Positions 53,231 through 62,561 of a stretch of 64,000 bases of DNA are shown here, piece by piece. The translations under genes were made by a program, and so were the position numbers. The notes beneath the pieces were generated by a model. It was not told where the DNA came from, searched no databases, and saw nothing but the letters and a program-made list of their open reading frames with translations. Origin of the DNA: Peribacillus huizhouensis (GTDB lineage: Bacteria; Bacillota; Bacilli; Bacillales; DSM-1321). Positions within the stretch are counted from its first letter, which is position 1. Every line of letters starts with the position of its first letter. The stretch spans positions 62,001 to 126,000 of the forward strand of contig NZ_JACJHX010000013.1 of the NCBI RefSeq assembly GCF_014138605.1, read 5' to 3'.

Positions 53231-53614
53231 ACAAAAAAACATATAGCTAAATATTTGTGCTAAATAGACAATTTTTTAAGAAGAAAAATAAATATTTGTC
53301 CTAAATGTATAATAGTAAATGTAATTAGTAAAATGTTAGTATTGTTCTGAATGAATTTATTATACTGTTAACAATGTTATTCCACCCAAAACAATTAATG
53401 TCACTGCTGGAATTCTTAAAGTTTTAACTTTAGTATTTGGTAGATAAATTAATTAGAAAGGATGATTGGTTCCTCAATTTCTCCCTTACAACACCCAGGT
53501 TTTATTTCCTCTTTGTCCAATTTTCTTAAATACCCAAATCAAAATTTTCTTTTTCGGTAAAAATTGTCAGAATAATAGTAATTTTCAATTAAATAGGAAA
53601 TGGAGGTAATAATA

Positions 53615-54913
53615 ATGAAAATTGAACATGTTGTACAACCAGGAAATAGGGTAGAAGTTAAGCCTTCCGATGTCAAAAGGGCTGTAATGGGCGCATCGAT
53701 TGGAAATTTAATTGAATGGTTTGACTATGCATCCTATGGGTATCTGGCGACAATTATCGCTGTTGTATTTTTCCCCGCAGGCAACCCAAAATTAGCTTTG
53801 CTCGCAACATTCGGTGTTTTCGCCGTATCCTTTATAGCAAGGCCAATAGGCGGGATTATTTGGGGTCATTACGGGGACAAGCTTGGACGGAAAAAGATCT
53901 TGATCCTGACACTGCTTTTAATGTCACTCTCAACATTTGCCATCGGAATCATACCTAATTATGCAACGATAGGAATTGCAGCACCGTTACTTCTCCTTTT
54001 GTGCCGTATTGTTCAAGGTTTTTCCGCATCTGGTGAATATGCCGGGGCTTCCCTGTTTATTGCCGAATATGCTCCTAAAAAACGCAGGGGCTTGCTTGTC
54101 AGTATGGTGCCGGCAAGTACAGCTGCGGGACTCATGCTTGGTGCTCTAGCTGCTTTTATACTTGAAGCTTCGCTATCCCAAGAGGCAATGCAAGCTTGGG
54201 GCTGGAGAATTCCATTTCTATTAGCAGGTCCATTATGTTTAATCGCCCTTTATTTGCGTATGAAACTTGAAGATACACCAGTCTTTAATGAAATCGGACA
54301 TAGTGAGGAACAATTACCGATTGTCCAGACAGTTAAACTTAACTGGAAACAAATTATCGTTGCTTTTGGTGTTGTCTTGCTTAACGCTGCTGGTTTTTAT
54401 ATAATTCTAAGCTATATGCCTACTTATCTTACAAACGAGCTAAATTTCACTGGAACAAAAGGTATCCTTACAACGCTTGTCTCGCTGGCTACTTATGTGA
54501 TCTTCCTTCCAATGGTTGGAGCACTAGCGGATCGTGTCGGCAGAAAACCAGTTCTTATCGGAGCTTGTATATCATTCATTGTGTTATCATACCCTGCATT
54601 TTTAATGCTGACACTTGGCGGCATTTGGCCTGTAATAGCATTAATCTTACTTGGAGCAATATTAGCCGGTAATGATGGGGTTTTAGCGACCTTCCTTACT
54701 GAAATGTTCCCAACAAAAGTCCGCTATACTTGTTTCGGATTATCTTTTAATTTAGGAAACGCGATCTTTGGAGGAACTGCCCCATTTATTGCAACTTTTC
54801 TAATTATACAAACCGACAATCAATTTGCACCAGCCTTCTATTTAATGGCAGCAGCTTTAGTCGCATTATTAGCATTAATGAGGACGAAGGAAACTGCCCA
54901 TAAAAATCTTTAA
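53615..54913 (+). CDS. MFS transporter, metabolite:H+ symporter (MHS/ProP-like)
   Basis: 432 residues with twelve helices. Signature regions are clear: NLIEWFDYASYGYLATIIAV in helix 1, RPIGGIIWGHYGDKLGRKKI between helices 2 and 3, and GFSASGEYAGASLFIAEYAP leading to KKRRG. ATG 53615 has GGAGG nine bases before it. The subfamily imports organic acids or osmoprotectants (citrate, alpha-ketoglutarate, proline, betaine); the substrate is not determined here. A terminator follows at 54998. Confidence 0.9.
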   Translation: MKIEHVVQPGNRVEVKPSDVKRAVMGASIGNLIEWFDYASYGYLATIIAVVFFPAGNPKLALLATFGVFAVSFIARPIGGIIWGHYGDKLGRKKILILTLLLMSLSTFAIGIIPNYATIGIAAPLLLLLCRIVQGFSASGEYAGASLFIAEYAPKKRRGLLVSMVPASTAAGLMLGALAAFILEASLSQEAMQAWGWRIPFLLAGPLCLIALYLRMKLEDTPVFNEIGHSEEQLPIVQTVKLNWKQIIVAFGVVLLNAAGFYIILSYMPTYLTNELNFTGTKGILTTLVSLATYVIFLPMVGALADRVGRKPVLIGACISFIVLSYPAFLMLTLGGIWPVIALILLGAILAGNDGVLATFLTEMFPTKVRYTCFGLSFNLGNAIFGGTAPFIATFLIIQTDNQFAPAFYLMAAALVALLALMRTKETAHKNL

Positions 54914-54997
54914 TTACTGCGATTTCTAGTTTTATCCATACCTTATAATACAAAATGCAGATAATGATTTTGTGAATTAAATGTACTTAAACTAAAA

Positions 54998-55022
54998 AAG
55001 GATCTTCTGGGAAGATCCTTTT
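54998..55022 (+). terminator. terminator after the MFS gene
   Basis: AAGGATCTTC pairs with GAAGATCCTT, loop TGG, followed by TTC. Confidence 0.8.
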
Positions 55023-55037
55023 CATTGCCGATAATTC

Positions 55038-55075
55038 ATTTTATGTTAACTAGATTTGTATAGAGTATTCATGTG
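55038..55075. repeat. 38-bp direct repeat, right copy
   Basis: Begins ATTTTATGTTAACTAGATTT; counterpart of 53193-53230. Followed at about 55090 by another CAACAAACGGGCCAGATTGT motif. Confidence 0.7.
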
Positions 55076-55194
55076 TTCCTTAGAAACCTTATTCAACAAA
55101 CGGGCCAGATTGTTTGATAGTATAGGATAGATTGGAGGTTGGCCCTATGGCCTATCTATTATTCATATTGGGAATTATTTATAGAAAAAGGAAA

Positions 55195-56112
55195 TTAAGG
55201 CAGTACATTACCTGCAGCACGATAGATGCCATACCACTCCTCACGAGTAAGAAGGATATTACTTGACTTACAGCAATCCTTTAAACGGCCTTCATTCATC
55301 GTACCGATAACCGGTTGCATGTTTGCTGGATGACGCAATAACCACGCGATAGCGATGGTTGTGTTGCTTACTTCATATTTGTTCGCAACTTCATCAATCT
55401 TTTGATTCAATTCAGGAAACTTGTCGTTACCTAGGAATACTCCATCAAAGAATCCATATTGGAAAGGGGACCATGGCTGAATGGTAATATCGTTCAGTCT
55501 GCAATAATCTAGTATGCTACCATCTCTGTTCACAGCAGAATCATTTTCCATGTTTACATTAAATCCATTAGAGATCATATTTGCATTGGTAATACTTAAT
55601 TGAAGTTGATTAGCAACGATTGCTTGCTTCACCGACTTCATAAGTAATTCGATCTGCATTGGGTTCTGATTGGAAACACCAAAGTGACGAACTTTTCCTG
55701 AACTTTCAAGAATATCGAAAGCTTCTGCCACTTCTTCTGGTTCAACCAACGTATCCGGACGGTGTAGCAGCAGAATATCTAAGTAATCTGTATTTAATCT
55801 CTTTAAGCTTCCGTCAACTGATTCTAAAATATGTTCTTTTGAAAAGTCGAACATCCCTTCTCGAATACCGCACTTAGATTGCAAAAAAATCTTTTCACGA
55901 ATATCATCGTTCATATGGATGGCTTCAGCAAATATTTCCTCGCATGTTCCACCCCCATAAATATCAGCATGGTCGAAGAAATTTGCACCTAATTCAAGCG
56001 CTGTTTGGACAAAGTGCTCAGCCTCGGCCTTTTCCAGAGAATTAATGCGCATACAGCCGACTGAAACAACCGGCACCTCTAAAGTACTTTTTCCAAGTTT
56101 CATAGTCCTCAT
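55195..56112 (-). CDS. aldo/keto reductase (YdhF-like)
   Basis: 305 residues, NADPH-dependent reductase of the AKR fold. The catalytic tetrad is visible: FFDHADIYGGGTCEE (Asp and Tyr), LQSKCGI (Lys) and LLLHRPDTL (His). The end GTMNEGRLKDCCK is the cofactor-phosphate region. The ribosome binding site is AAGGAGGATATATC. The substrate is unknown. A hairpin downstream was not found. Confidence 0.88.
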   Translation of the reverse strand: MRTMKLGKSTLEVPVVSVGCMRINSLEKAEAEHFVQTALELGANFFDHADIYGGGTCEEIFAEAIHMNDDIREKIFLQSKCGIREGMFDFSKEHILESVDGSLKRLNTDYLDILLLHRPDTLVEPEEVAEAFDILESSGKVRHFGVSNQNPMQIELLMKSVKQAIVANQLQLSITNANMISNGFNVNMENDSAVNRDGSILDYCRLNDITIQPWSPFQYGFFDGVFLGNDKFPELNQKIDEVANKYEVSNTTIAIAWLLRHPANMQPVIGTMNEGRLKDCCKSSNILLTREEWYGIYRAAGNVLP

Positions 56113-56779
56113 GATATATCCTCCTTAATTGTAATTGTGTAATTTCATATAATGCGTTTGAACTTTTCTTCCACGCTGGTGGCAAAGGTATGTGTATACA
56201 ATGAAAAATTCGGCGTATGTATCTCTTATTGATTGTGACACACAGGTAAAGCGTGTTCAAGAAATTATTACGCAGTATTCAACCTTGTTCTCCATGCAGA
56301 AGGCAGTTGCTTTTTGTAATTATTTAACTTTATTTTATAGAATATTTTCGTAAAGTGAATTAGTATTTATATCATTATAAATTGGGATATTTTTATGAGC
56401 ACTTTGGATATTCATTGCAACTAACTAATAACCTTCTTCCACAATCGAGAGCTTTAATTAAACAATCAGCTAAAAGGATCTTCACTGGGAGATCCTTTTT
56501 CAATGCCTATAAGGGTGATTATGTAAACTCTTCTTCATAAAATAAGAGGAGTTTTTTAATCTAGCTTATTAAGCTAGCATGAAAATAAACTTCTCTAACT
56601 TCGAAAAAAGGCAATACCATAGAGACCCCTTAGCCATCGTTTAAGAAAATGGTAAGAGCTACAATTCATTGATCTTTGGAATGGGTTGACTGGATTAAGG
56701 TCAGTATCAGTATTGGCGCTTCCTAACTATTTTCATACTCTGTGGTGCAGCACTGATTTTGTGCTGCATGGATGGCTAA
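56113..56779. other. intergenic region
   Basis: A 50-codon frame at 56201 lacks a ribosome binding site and is not called. A hairpin at 56473-56500 (AAAAGGATCTTCA / GGGAGATCCTTTTT) is a terminator. A second hairpin, TGCAGCAC / GTGCTGCA, lies near 56742-56771. Confidence 0.5.
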
Positions 56780-56901
56780 CGGGGCAGCATTCCTGTAATA
56801 ACTGAAAATGAGATTTGAACGAAAAAAGACCTCTTGATAAGATGAATATGTCCTGAGCTGGCCAGCTAAAAGGGACAAAACATCTACTCGGAGGTCTCAC
56901 T

Positions 56902-58193
56902 ATGAATTATAACCAAAATCATAAAATAGCTCAAATTACACCTAAAACCTTAGTAATTGGTATTGATATTGCCAAACATCATCACGTAGCTAGAGCACAG
57001 GATTATCGTGGAATGGAGCTAGGATCTACTTGCTTTTTTGATAATACCCAAGAAGGATTTAGCGCATTTATTAATTGGATTAATCAAATAAAAGAGTCAT
57101 GCGAAATGGAGTCTGTCATTACTGGAATGGAGCCAACAGGTCATTATTGGCTTAATTTAGCTCATATTCTAAAGGAAGAACAGATTAAATTCGTAACGGT
57201 CAACCCTTTACACGTCAAGCATATAGTAAGGAGTTAGACGATAACTCCCCAACAAAAAATGATGTTAAAGACGCAAAAGTCATTGCACAACTAGTTAAAG
57301 ATGGTAGCCGAACCAACAATACCACAAGGGGTTTTCACGGAACTGCGTGTGGCTAAGAAATTACGCGATTTATTAAATGTAGACTTACAAATTGTGCAGG
57401 GACAGGTACACAACTGGATTGATCGATACTTTCCAGAGTTCTTTACCGTTTTTAAAAGTTGGGAAGGAAAGGCAGCTCTTCATTTATTAAAGCTTGAAGC
57501 ATTACCGGATGAACTTGTGAGATATACAGACGAAGAATTACTAGAATATCTTAGGTAGGCAGTGAAACGTAGTATAGGGAAAAGAAGATTCAGGCCTTAA
57601 AGGAAGCAGCCAATCGCTCGATTGGCATTCGTCAGGGCGCCATGATGGCTAAAATGGAATTGAGAGCGTTAATTCAAAAGTATGAACTCATTCAAGCCAA
57701 GTTCGAAGAGCTTGACCAAACTCTGGATACACTGCTTCAAGATATTCCAGGCGTTGATCAAATGTTAGAGATAACAGGAATCGGACGCGATACAGTGGCG
57801 GGTTTCTTCGCTGAAGTAGGCGATTTGAGTGAATATAATCATCCTCGTCAAATAACCAAACTGGCAGGACTCAGCTTAAAAGAAAATACATCAGGTAAGC
57901 ATAAAGGGAGGACCAAAATAACGAAACGTGGTCGTAAAAAATTACGAGCTTTATTATTTCGGGCATCTATGATTCTAGTAGCGAAGAACAAAGCATTTAA
58001 AGCCCTACATCATTATTACACAACGAGACCTGACAATCCGTTGAAAAAGATGCAGTCTTTAATTGCTTTATGTAATAAGCTCATACGCATTCTCTTTTCT
58101 ATCGGGAATAAACAGTCTGTATTCCAGGAAGAGAAAATGTTAAAGGATATCCCCCATATGCATGCATTTATTCAAGAACCAATAGCATCTTAA
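56902..58193 (+). pseudogene. IS110-family transposase with several frameshifts and stops
   Basis: N-terminal part VIGIDIAKHHHVARAQDYRG and GMEPTGHYWLN is intact to 57220, then the frame shifts (SKELDDNSPTKNDVKDAKVI), shifts back near 57303, meets TAG at 57556 and shifts again near 57590. The C-terminal part from 57642 is open: DIPGVDQMLEITGIGRDTVA, ITKLAGLSLKENTSGKHKGR and ITKRGRKKLRALLFRASMI. At least three frameshifts and one stop. The start has TCGGAGGTCTCACT. Confidence 0.85.
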
Positions 58194-58195
58194 TC

Positions 58196-58440
58196 AATAT
58201 AAAACTGACTTTTGACAAATAGATAGACAGATCAACAGACAAAATCAGCATGGGATTAGTTGGCAACGAAACTAACGTAAGGACATAGATCCTGTAGAGC
58301 AGCATGACCGACATCCACCTTATGGAAAGGTTGAACGAAGGAATGTAGGAGCGTAGACTCTGTGAGACTTGGGAGGGTAGACCCCCGTAAGATATGTGGA
58401 CATCCATTGGTGCGTACATACCTATTTATCCAACTTTTTG
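58196..58440 (+). ncRNA. structured 3' non-coding region of the second IS110 element
   Basis: GC-richer than its surroundings, with short self-complementary segments (for example GGGAGGGTAGACCCCC). In the IS1111 subgroup of IS110 elements the bridge RNA is encoded at this side, after the transposase gene. Which subgroup this element belongs to was not established. Confidence 0.3.
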
Positions 58441-58728
58441 AAATTAACCGAAGGTTGGCTAGTTTCTTGCGCTCATTTTCTTCGTAAACTGTCTGATTGT
58501 GTTCTTTTCGTTCTAATCAAATCTGTATAGTTAAGCAAGTTAGGTAGTAATATAGAGAAAAACTGCGTATTTAAGAGATAAGTGTTTGTTTATTGAGGGA
58601 GTTTAGTGAAATAAGGAATATCATTATTAACTAGCAAATGTATGTTATAACAATACGAAATTTATAATAATTAATAGAATTTTTGTTATAATTAGTAAAA
58701 ATCCAATAATAGTTCTACGGAGGTACTA
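58441..58728. other. intergenic region
   Basis: AT-rich, no gene. It ends in TACGGAGGTACTA, the ribosome binding site of the next gene. Confidence 0.45.
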
Positions 58729-59280
58729 ATGAAGATCAAAACTATTTTAAAAGTCATTTATGCGTTGACACTTCTGTTAACAGTCTTTATTCCATTAACT
58801 TCAAAACAAACTCAGGCTGCTACAACACAGGTTAGAACCATTGATGTTTCCATTGGTAAATCATTAAATGTGCGAAATGGTGCAAACCACACAAATGTAA
58901 ATCCTAATTCTAAAAAAACAGGGGCGATTAATTACGGAAAAAATAACTTCCCTAAAAAACTAAGCCCAATAAATAAAAGGGAGGTGAATAATTTGAGTGT
59001 TATAATGGAATCTCAAGTTGGAGATAAAATTTTTATTATTGAAGAATTTACAGGTAGCGAACATCATAAAGCCTTCTCATGGGATGACTGTCGTGATTTT
59101 AATATAGGAGATGAAGTATATTACCTGGATTTCCTTGAGGATAAAAACGATCCTGGAAAGTATGATTCATGGTCTATATTATATAAAACAAAAGATGGTA
59201 AAGTATATTCTGCAATTCAGCAGTTTTTTGTTACTGAAAGTGTTTGGAATAATCTAAAGGATTATTTTAATAATTTGTAA
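58729..59280 (+). CDS. chimeric frame: secreted leader joined to an immunity-like protein
   Basis: 183 codons. Residues 1-31 form a Sec signal peptide (TLLLTVFIPLTSKQTQA). Residues 32-85 are basic and asparagine-rich. The remainder looks like a separate cytosolic protein with its own start: AGGGAGGTGAATAAT precedes TTG 58993, giving SVIMESQVGDKIFIIEEFTG, FNIGDEVYYLDFLEDKNDPG and a helix at the end. Such small acidic proteins beside Rhs/WapA toxins are often immunity factors. Likely a deletion fused a secreted toxin's start to the downstream immunity gene. Confidence 0.6.
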   Translation: MKIKTILKVIYALTLLLTVFIPLTSKQTQAATTQVRTIDVSIGKSLNVRNGANHTNVNPNSKKTGAINYGKNNFPKKLSPINKREVNNLSVIMESQVGDKIFIIEEFTGSEHHKAFSWDDCRDFNIGDEVYYLDFLEDKNDPGKYDSWSILYKTKDGKVYSAIQQFFVTESVWNNLKDYFNNL

Positions 59281-59472
59281 ATTAATGTTTTTGTTTATAT
59301 AGAAAAAGGAATTTAATCAATGAAAGAATTCTCAGTAAGAAAGTAAAACGTGTGTTACTTATTTGAACTGCACCTCAATTGGTAGACACATCCATAAATT
59401 GAAGGTGTAGTTTTACACTGTTGGTAAACTAAATACGTAATTTCGTGGGGAAACTTGGTATATTGTTGAAGA

Positions 59473-59998
59473 GATGTTCTTGGTTTAGTTGATAGTAATG
59501 GTAATGTGGTTGCTTCTTATACTTATGATGCGTGGGGGAATATCCTGTCACAAAGTGGAGAAATGGCTGAGGTTAATCCATATTGATATGCAGGGTACCG
59601 TTATGATGAAGAGACGAAGTTATATTATTTGATGGCAAGATACTATAATCCTGATAATGGATTGTTTTTATCTATTGATCCAGTGGCAGGGGATTTGATT
59701 AACACCATCACATTGAATGGTCATAATTAAACAAATAATAACCCGGTAATGTATGTTGATCCAAATGGTCATTTTTCAGTGGCAGGAACCTTATTATTTG
59801 TACTAGGAGTTGGGCAAGCTGTACTTTTAGTTGGCGGTGTTGTGCTTATAGGGGGACTAGCGAAAGAAGATACTATGATAAAGACGGAAAGCCAGATGTA
59901 GATATTGATTATACTAATCTCGGTATTGCAAAACGTCATCCCAAAGTCCCTCATAGACATGAATGGATTAAATGGGGATAGTTCGGCTAAAAATTTAT
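59473..59998 (+). pseudogene. Rhs/WapA-type toxin, C-terminal remnant
   Basis: The Rhs core end is unmistakable: GNVVASYTYDAWGNILSQSG, then PY-stop-YAGYRYDEETKLYYL, MARYYNPDNGLFLSIDPVAG and NNNPVMYVDPNGHF. In-frame stops occur at 59584 (TGA for arginine) and near 59728 (TAA for tyrosine). After a frameshift the tip reads YYDKDGKPDVDIDYTNLG and HPKVPHRHEWIKWG, a tail seen on several polymorphic toxins. The N-terminal bulk of the toxin is gone. Confidence 0.8.
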
Positions 59999-60168
59999 AT
60001 TCGAAACTGTAAAGTCCCAATCACATTTACAAATTTTATAGTTCTCAGGCACTTGGTACCATGATTTTATCAATTGAGGTTTATAGTAAGACATACACAA
60101 AAAATACCTTGAAAAATACTGAAGCAATAAACAGTTTAATTTAAAAAAAATTTGGGAGTTGTTTTATT

Positions 60169-60633
60169 ATGCAGAGAGGAATTAGTTTTGAAATACCAAA
60201 TAAACACGGTACCTTACTTGGAGATGTACTGAAACCAATTGACATTACTACTTTCTGTTGGTGTATTGGCAGTGGAGAGTCATATAAAGTAGTAAATGGA
60301 CAATTAAATGAAAATCTTTTCTCATTTGAAACAAAGGTTATTGAGGGGGGTGAGCTCAAAAATCTAATAGAAAACAATATTCATTATATTATTTCCGCTG
60401 ACTTACAAGCATATCGGAAAGGTGAGTTTTCTGATATTAGGACATATGAAGAATTTATTGAGAGTACATGTGAACTTGTTCTATTAGTGGTCGATAGTTG
60501 TTACGTCAGCATCTATTGCAAAAATAAAGAGCTAATCGAAATGCTTTACATGAATGCATCAGAATGTAGATTTAAAGAAATTGAATATATTACTGACAAA
60601 AACGATACAAGAACAAGACTATCTGTTTGGTGA
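60169..60633 (+). CDS. DUF2691-like protein, probable immunity factor
   Basis: 154 residues beginning MQRGISFEIPNKHGTLLGDV, which fits the DUF2691 family of bacilli as I recall it. TTTGGGAGTTGTTTTATT precedes the ATG. It is cytosolic by composition. Members often sit right after Rhs/WapA-type toxin genes, and this one lies 170 bases after the toxin remnant, so an immunity function is inferred. It is intact although the toxin is dead. Confidence 0.7.
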   Translation: MQRGISFEIPNKHGTLLGDVLKPIDITTFCWCIGSGESYKVVNGQLNENLFSFETKVIEGGELKNLIENNIHYIISADLQAYRKGEFSDIRTYEEFIESTCELVLLVVDSCYVSIYCKNKELIEMLYMNASECRFKEIEYITDKNDTRTRLSVW

Positions 60634-61085
60634 TGGAAAGGTTTTAGATTTAACTTTCGGCAATGCTCCTCAAAATTAATGGGAAGTTCTTTTTTATTTT
60701 TTCGACTCTTCTACCAAAGAAAAACATGTAGGTTAGTATTATTTCTGCTTTTTTCAATGGAAGAAATTTAGGAAAACAAGGTGTCAAGCACCATCCAAAA
60801 ACATGGAAAATTAAAAGTCAGAGAGGAATTTTTTTAGCTTTCTGACTTTTTTATTTTGATTGTTATTGACCTATCAAGCTGTAACTGCTTTTTTATAAGG
60901 GATTATTCGGATGCTTCTTTTAGTTTTCCATCGTAGGAGCTTGGATTTATGATAATACTAAGAAAATGGCAGTAAAAATTGCTCGTGATAAATATGGAAA
61001 ATAAATTCAGTGATGAAGGGGAGGACAAACCTCATTACGTAACTGGTTTATTAACTATTATAGTAAACAAAATAACTTCATATGT
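60634..61085. other. intergenic region
   Basis: Contains a terminator at 60813-60852 (AAAAGTCAGA / TCTGACTTTT) and a scrap of about 22 codons, VGAWIYDNTKKMAVKIARDK, near 60940-61004 that has no start and may be another toxin-locus remnant. Confidence 0.45.
60813..60852. terminator. terminator hairpin
   Basis: AAAAGTCAGA pairs exactly with TCTGACTTTT, followed by TT. Confidence 0.7.
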
Positions 61086-61239
61086 TTGTATTGTTATCAT
61101 AACCTCTCGAGTTTAAAGAAAAAGAAGAAGAACCTTAAAATACCCTTAGAAAAGTAAAGGAATATCAAGTTTGCGTTTTTTGACTTTGATCTAGTAGGTG
61201 AAACTAATAAAAACCCCCATTCAATTAATTGAGTGGGGG
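61086..61239. repeat. 150-bp duplicated regulatory region, copy B
   Basis: Matches 22773-22922 from TATCATAACC(T)CTCGAG to the hairpin ending GAGTGGGGG. No PepSY gene follows it here. The IS110 fragment begins directly after the hairpin. Confidence 0.7.
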
Positions 61240-61659
61240 GAACAAGAGATATTAGTACATCTTCGAAAAGCTGTTAAACGTGCAGTGGGACTCAGTAAAA
61301 TAAAAGAATTAAAGAAGGTTGCAGTTGCTCCAATTGGCATTCGGGAAGGTTCTGATATGGCTAAATTAGAACTTCGCACTTTAATAGACAAGTATGAACT
61401 TATAAATGAAAAGTTCGAAGAACTGGAATCTAACATAGATAAACTTCTTGAACAAATTCCAGGTGTTGAACAAACGTTGGCTATTAAGGGAATAGGGAAA
61501 GACACGGTTGCAGGCTTTTTTTCAGAGGTAGGAGACTTAAGTTACTATTACCACCCAAAGCAGATTATCAAATTAGCTGGGCTTAGTCTAAAGGAAAATA
61601 CATCAGGTAAGCATAAAGGACAATCCAAAATTACCAAGAGAGGTTGGAAGTTTTGTTGA
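61240..61659 (+). mobile_element. IS110 transposase fragment
   Basis: About 140 codons from the C-terminal half: EQEILVHLRKAVKRAVGLSK, LDK-LLEQIPGVEQTLAIKG, VAGFFSEVGDLSYYYHPKQI and KENTSGKHKGQSKITKRG, then a stop. Homologous to 57530-57940. Both ends are cut: the left exactly at the repeat hairpin, the right after KITKRGW. Confidence 0.8.
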
Positions 61660-61849
61660 ACAAGTTGTAAATTTAACATTTTAAAGTAAGAGCATTCCTT
61701 TGTAATGAGAAATGCTTTTTATTTATGTCAAAATTAAAAGGATATTTTAATAACAATAACAATATAATAAAAAACAATACTAATTTATTGTAAAACAATA
61801 AATTATATGGTAAAGTCAAAACTGACATTAAATAAGTGAGGTGCACTTT

Positions 61850-62332
61850 ATGAATCGAGGAACAACACTCTTTTTGAAGATGGCTGTTATTCTTATTGGA
61901 ATCCCAATTCTTGCTTTATGCATATTTTTAGTTCCTAAGATTGGGAATTTTGCTGGAGAATTGTATCCAGAAATGGCTTATATGAAATCTCTCGTTTTAA
62001 TCGATATGTACGCAGCAGCGATTCCTTTTTACTTTGCTCTGTATCAGGCTTTTAAACTTTTAAGCTATATTGATAAAAACCAAGCGTTCTCGGAATTATC
62101 GGTAAAAGCTTTAAAGAATATAAAATACTGTGCCATCACAATCAGTACCTTGTATCTGCTAGGTATGCCGCTCTACTATCTCATGGGGAAGAGAGTTGAC
62201 CCTCCAAGTTTCATACCAATCGGATTGGTCATTATTTTCGCCTCTATGGTTATCGCCGTTTTTGCTGCTGTCCTCCAACGGCTTCTAAAAGAAGCGATTA
62301 ACATAAAATCAGAAAATGATTTGACGGTCTGA
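61850..62332 (+). CDS. DUF2975 membrane protein (YoaS-like)
   Basis: 160 residues with four helices (LFLKMAVILIGIPILALCIF, SLVLIDMYAAAIPFYFALYQ, CAITISTLYLLGMPLYYLMG, FIPIGLVIIFASMVIAVFAA). ATG 61850 follows GTGAGGTGCACTTT; a GTG at 61841 is also in frame but overlaps the site. The DKNQAFSELSVKALKNIKYC loop is typical of DUF2975. Immediately followed by an XRE regulator, the same pair as yoaS-yozG in B. subtilis. Role unknown. Confidence 0.85.
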   Translation: MNRGTTLFLKMAVILIGIPILALCIFLVPKIGNFAGELYPEMAYMKSLVLIDMYAAAIPFYFALYQAFKLLSYIDKNQAFSELSVKALKNIKYCAITISTLYLLGMPLYYLMGKRVDPPSFIPIGLVIIFASMVIAVFAAVLQRLLKEAINIKSENDLTV

Positions 62333-62342
62333 GGTGGAGGAT

Positions 62343-62561
62343 ATGGCAATTATTATTAATATTGATGTGATGTTAGCAAAACGAAAAATGAGCGTAACGG
62401 AGCTTTCGGAGAGGGTTGGAATTACTATGGCAAATATTTCTGTTCTGAAAAATGGAAAAGCAAAAGCTGTTCGTTTTTCAACATTAGAAGCGATATGTAA
62501 GACTTTGGATTGTCAGCCAGGGGATATTTTGGAGTACAAAAGCGACGAAGACACTCAATAA
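62343..62561 (+). CDS. XRE-family transcriptional regulator (YozG-like)
   Basis: 72 residues, a single Cro/C1 helix-turn-helix: LAKRKMSVTELSERVGITMA, ANISVLKNGKAKAVRFSTLE and ICKTLDCQPGDILEY. It begins eleven bases after the stop of the DUF2975 gene, with GAGGTGG as ribosome binding site. Pairs of this kind are thought to act together, with the small regulator controlling its own operon. Confidence 0.88.
   Translation: MAIIINIDVMLAKRKMSVTELSERVGITMANISVLKNGKAKAVRFSTLEAICKTLDCQPGDILEYKSDEDTQ

Larger units (their letters stand above)
52942..53614. other. intergenic region with repeat parts
   Basis: Contains a partial repeat at 52979-53013 (GTGAAAAAATGAACTTAAAC then TAACGGGGTGCTTTA), a strong terminator at 53142, the left copy of a 38-bp direct repeat (53193) and the leader of the MFS gene. 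Confidence 0.55.
56780..58440 (+). mobile_element. IS110-family element, second type, decayed
   Basis: A broken transposase gene (56902-58193) with about 240 bases of structured non-coding sequence behind it. The limits are estimates because the family lacks terminal inverted repeats. A fragment of the same type occurs at 61240. Confidence 0.65.

Noticed and set aside
56201-56353. 50-codon frame (MKNSAYVSLIDCDTQ...)
   Set aside because: No ribosome binding site and no recognisable family; too short to support.
58168-58419. 83-codon minus-strand frame
   Set aside because: Antisense to the structured non-coding part of the IS110 element.
59281-59460. Continuation of an intact Rhs protein upstream of 59473
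   Set aside because: No Rhs repeats can be read in any frame before 59473; the body of the toxin is missing.
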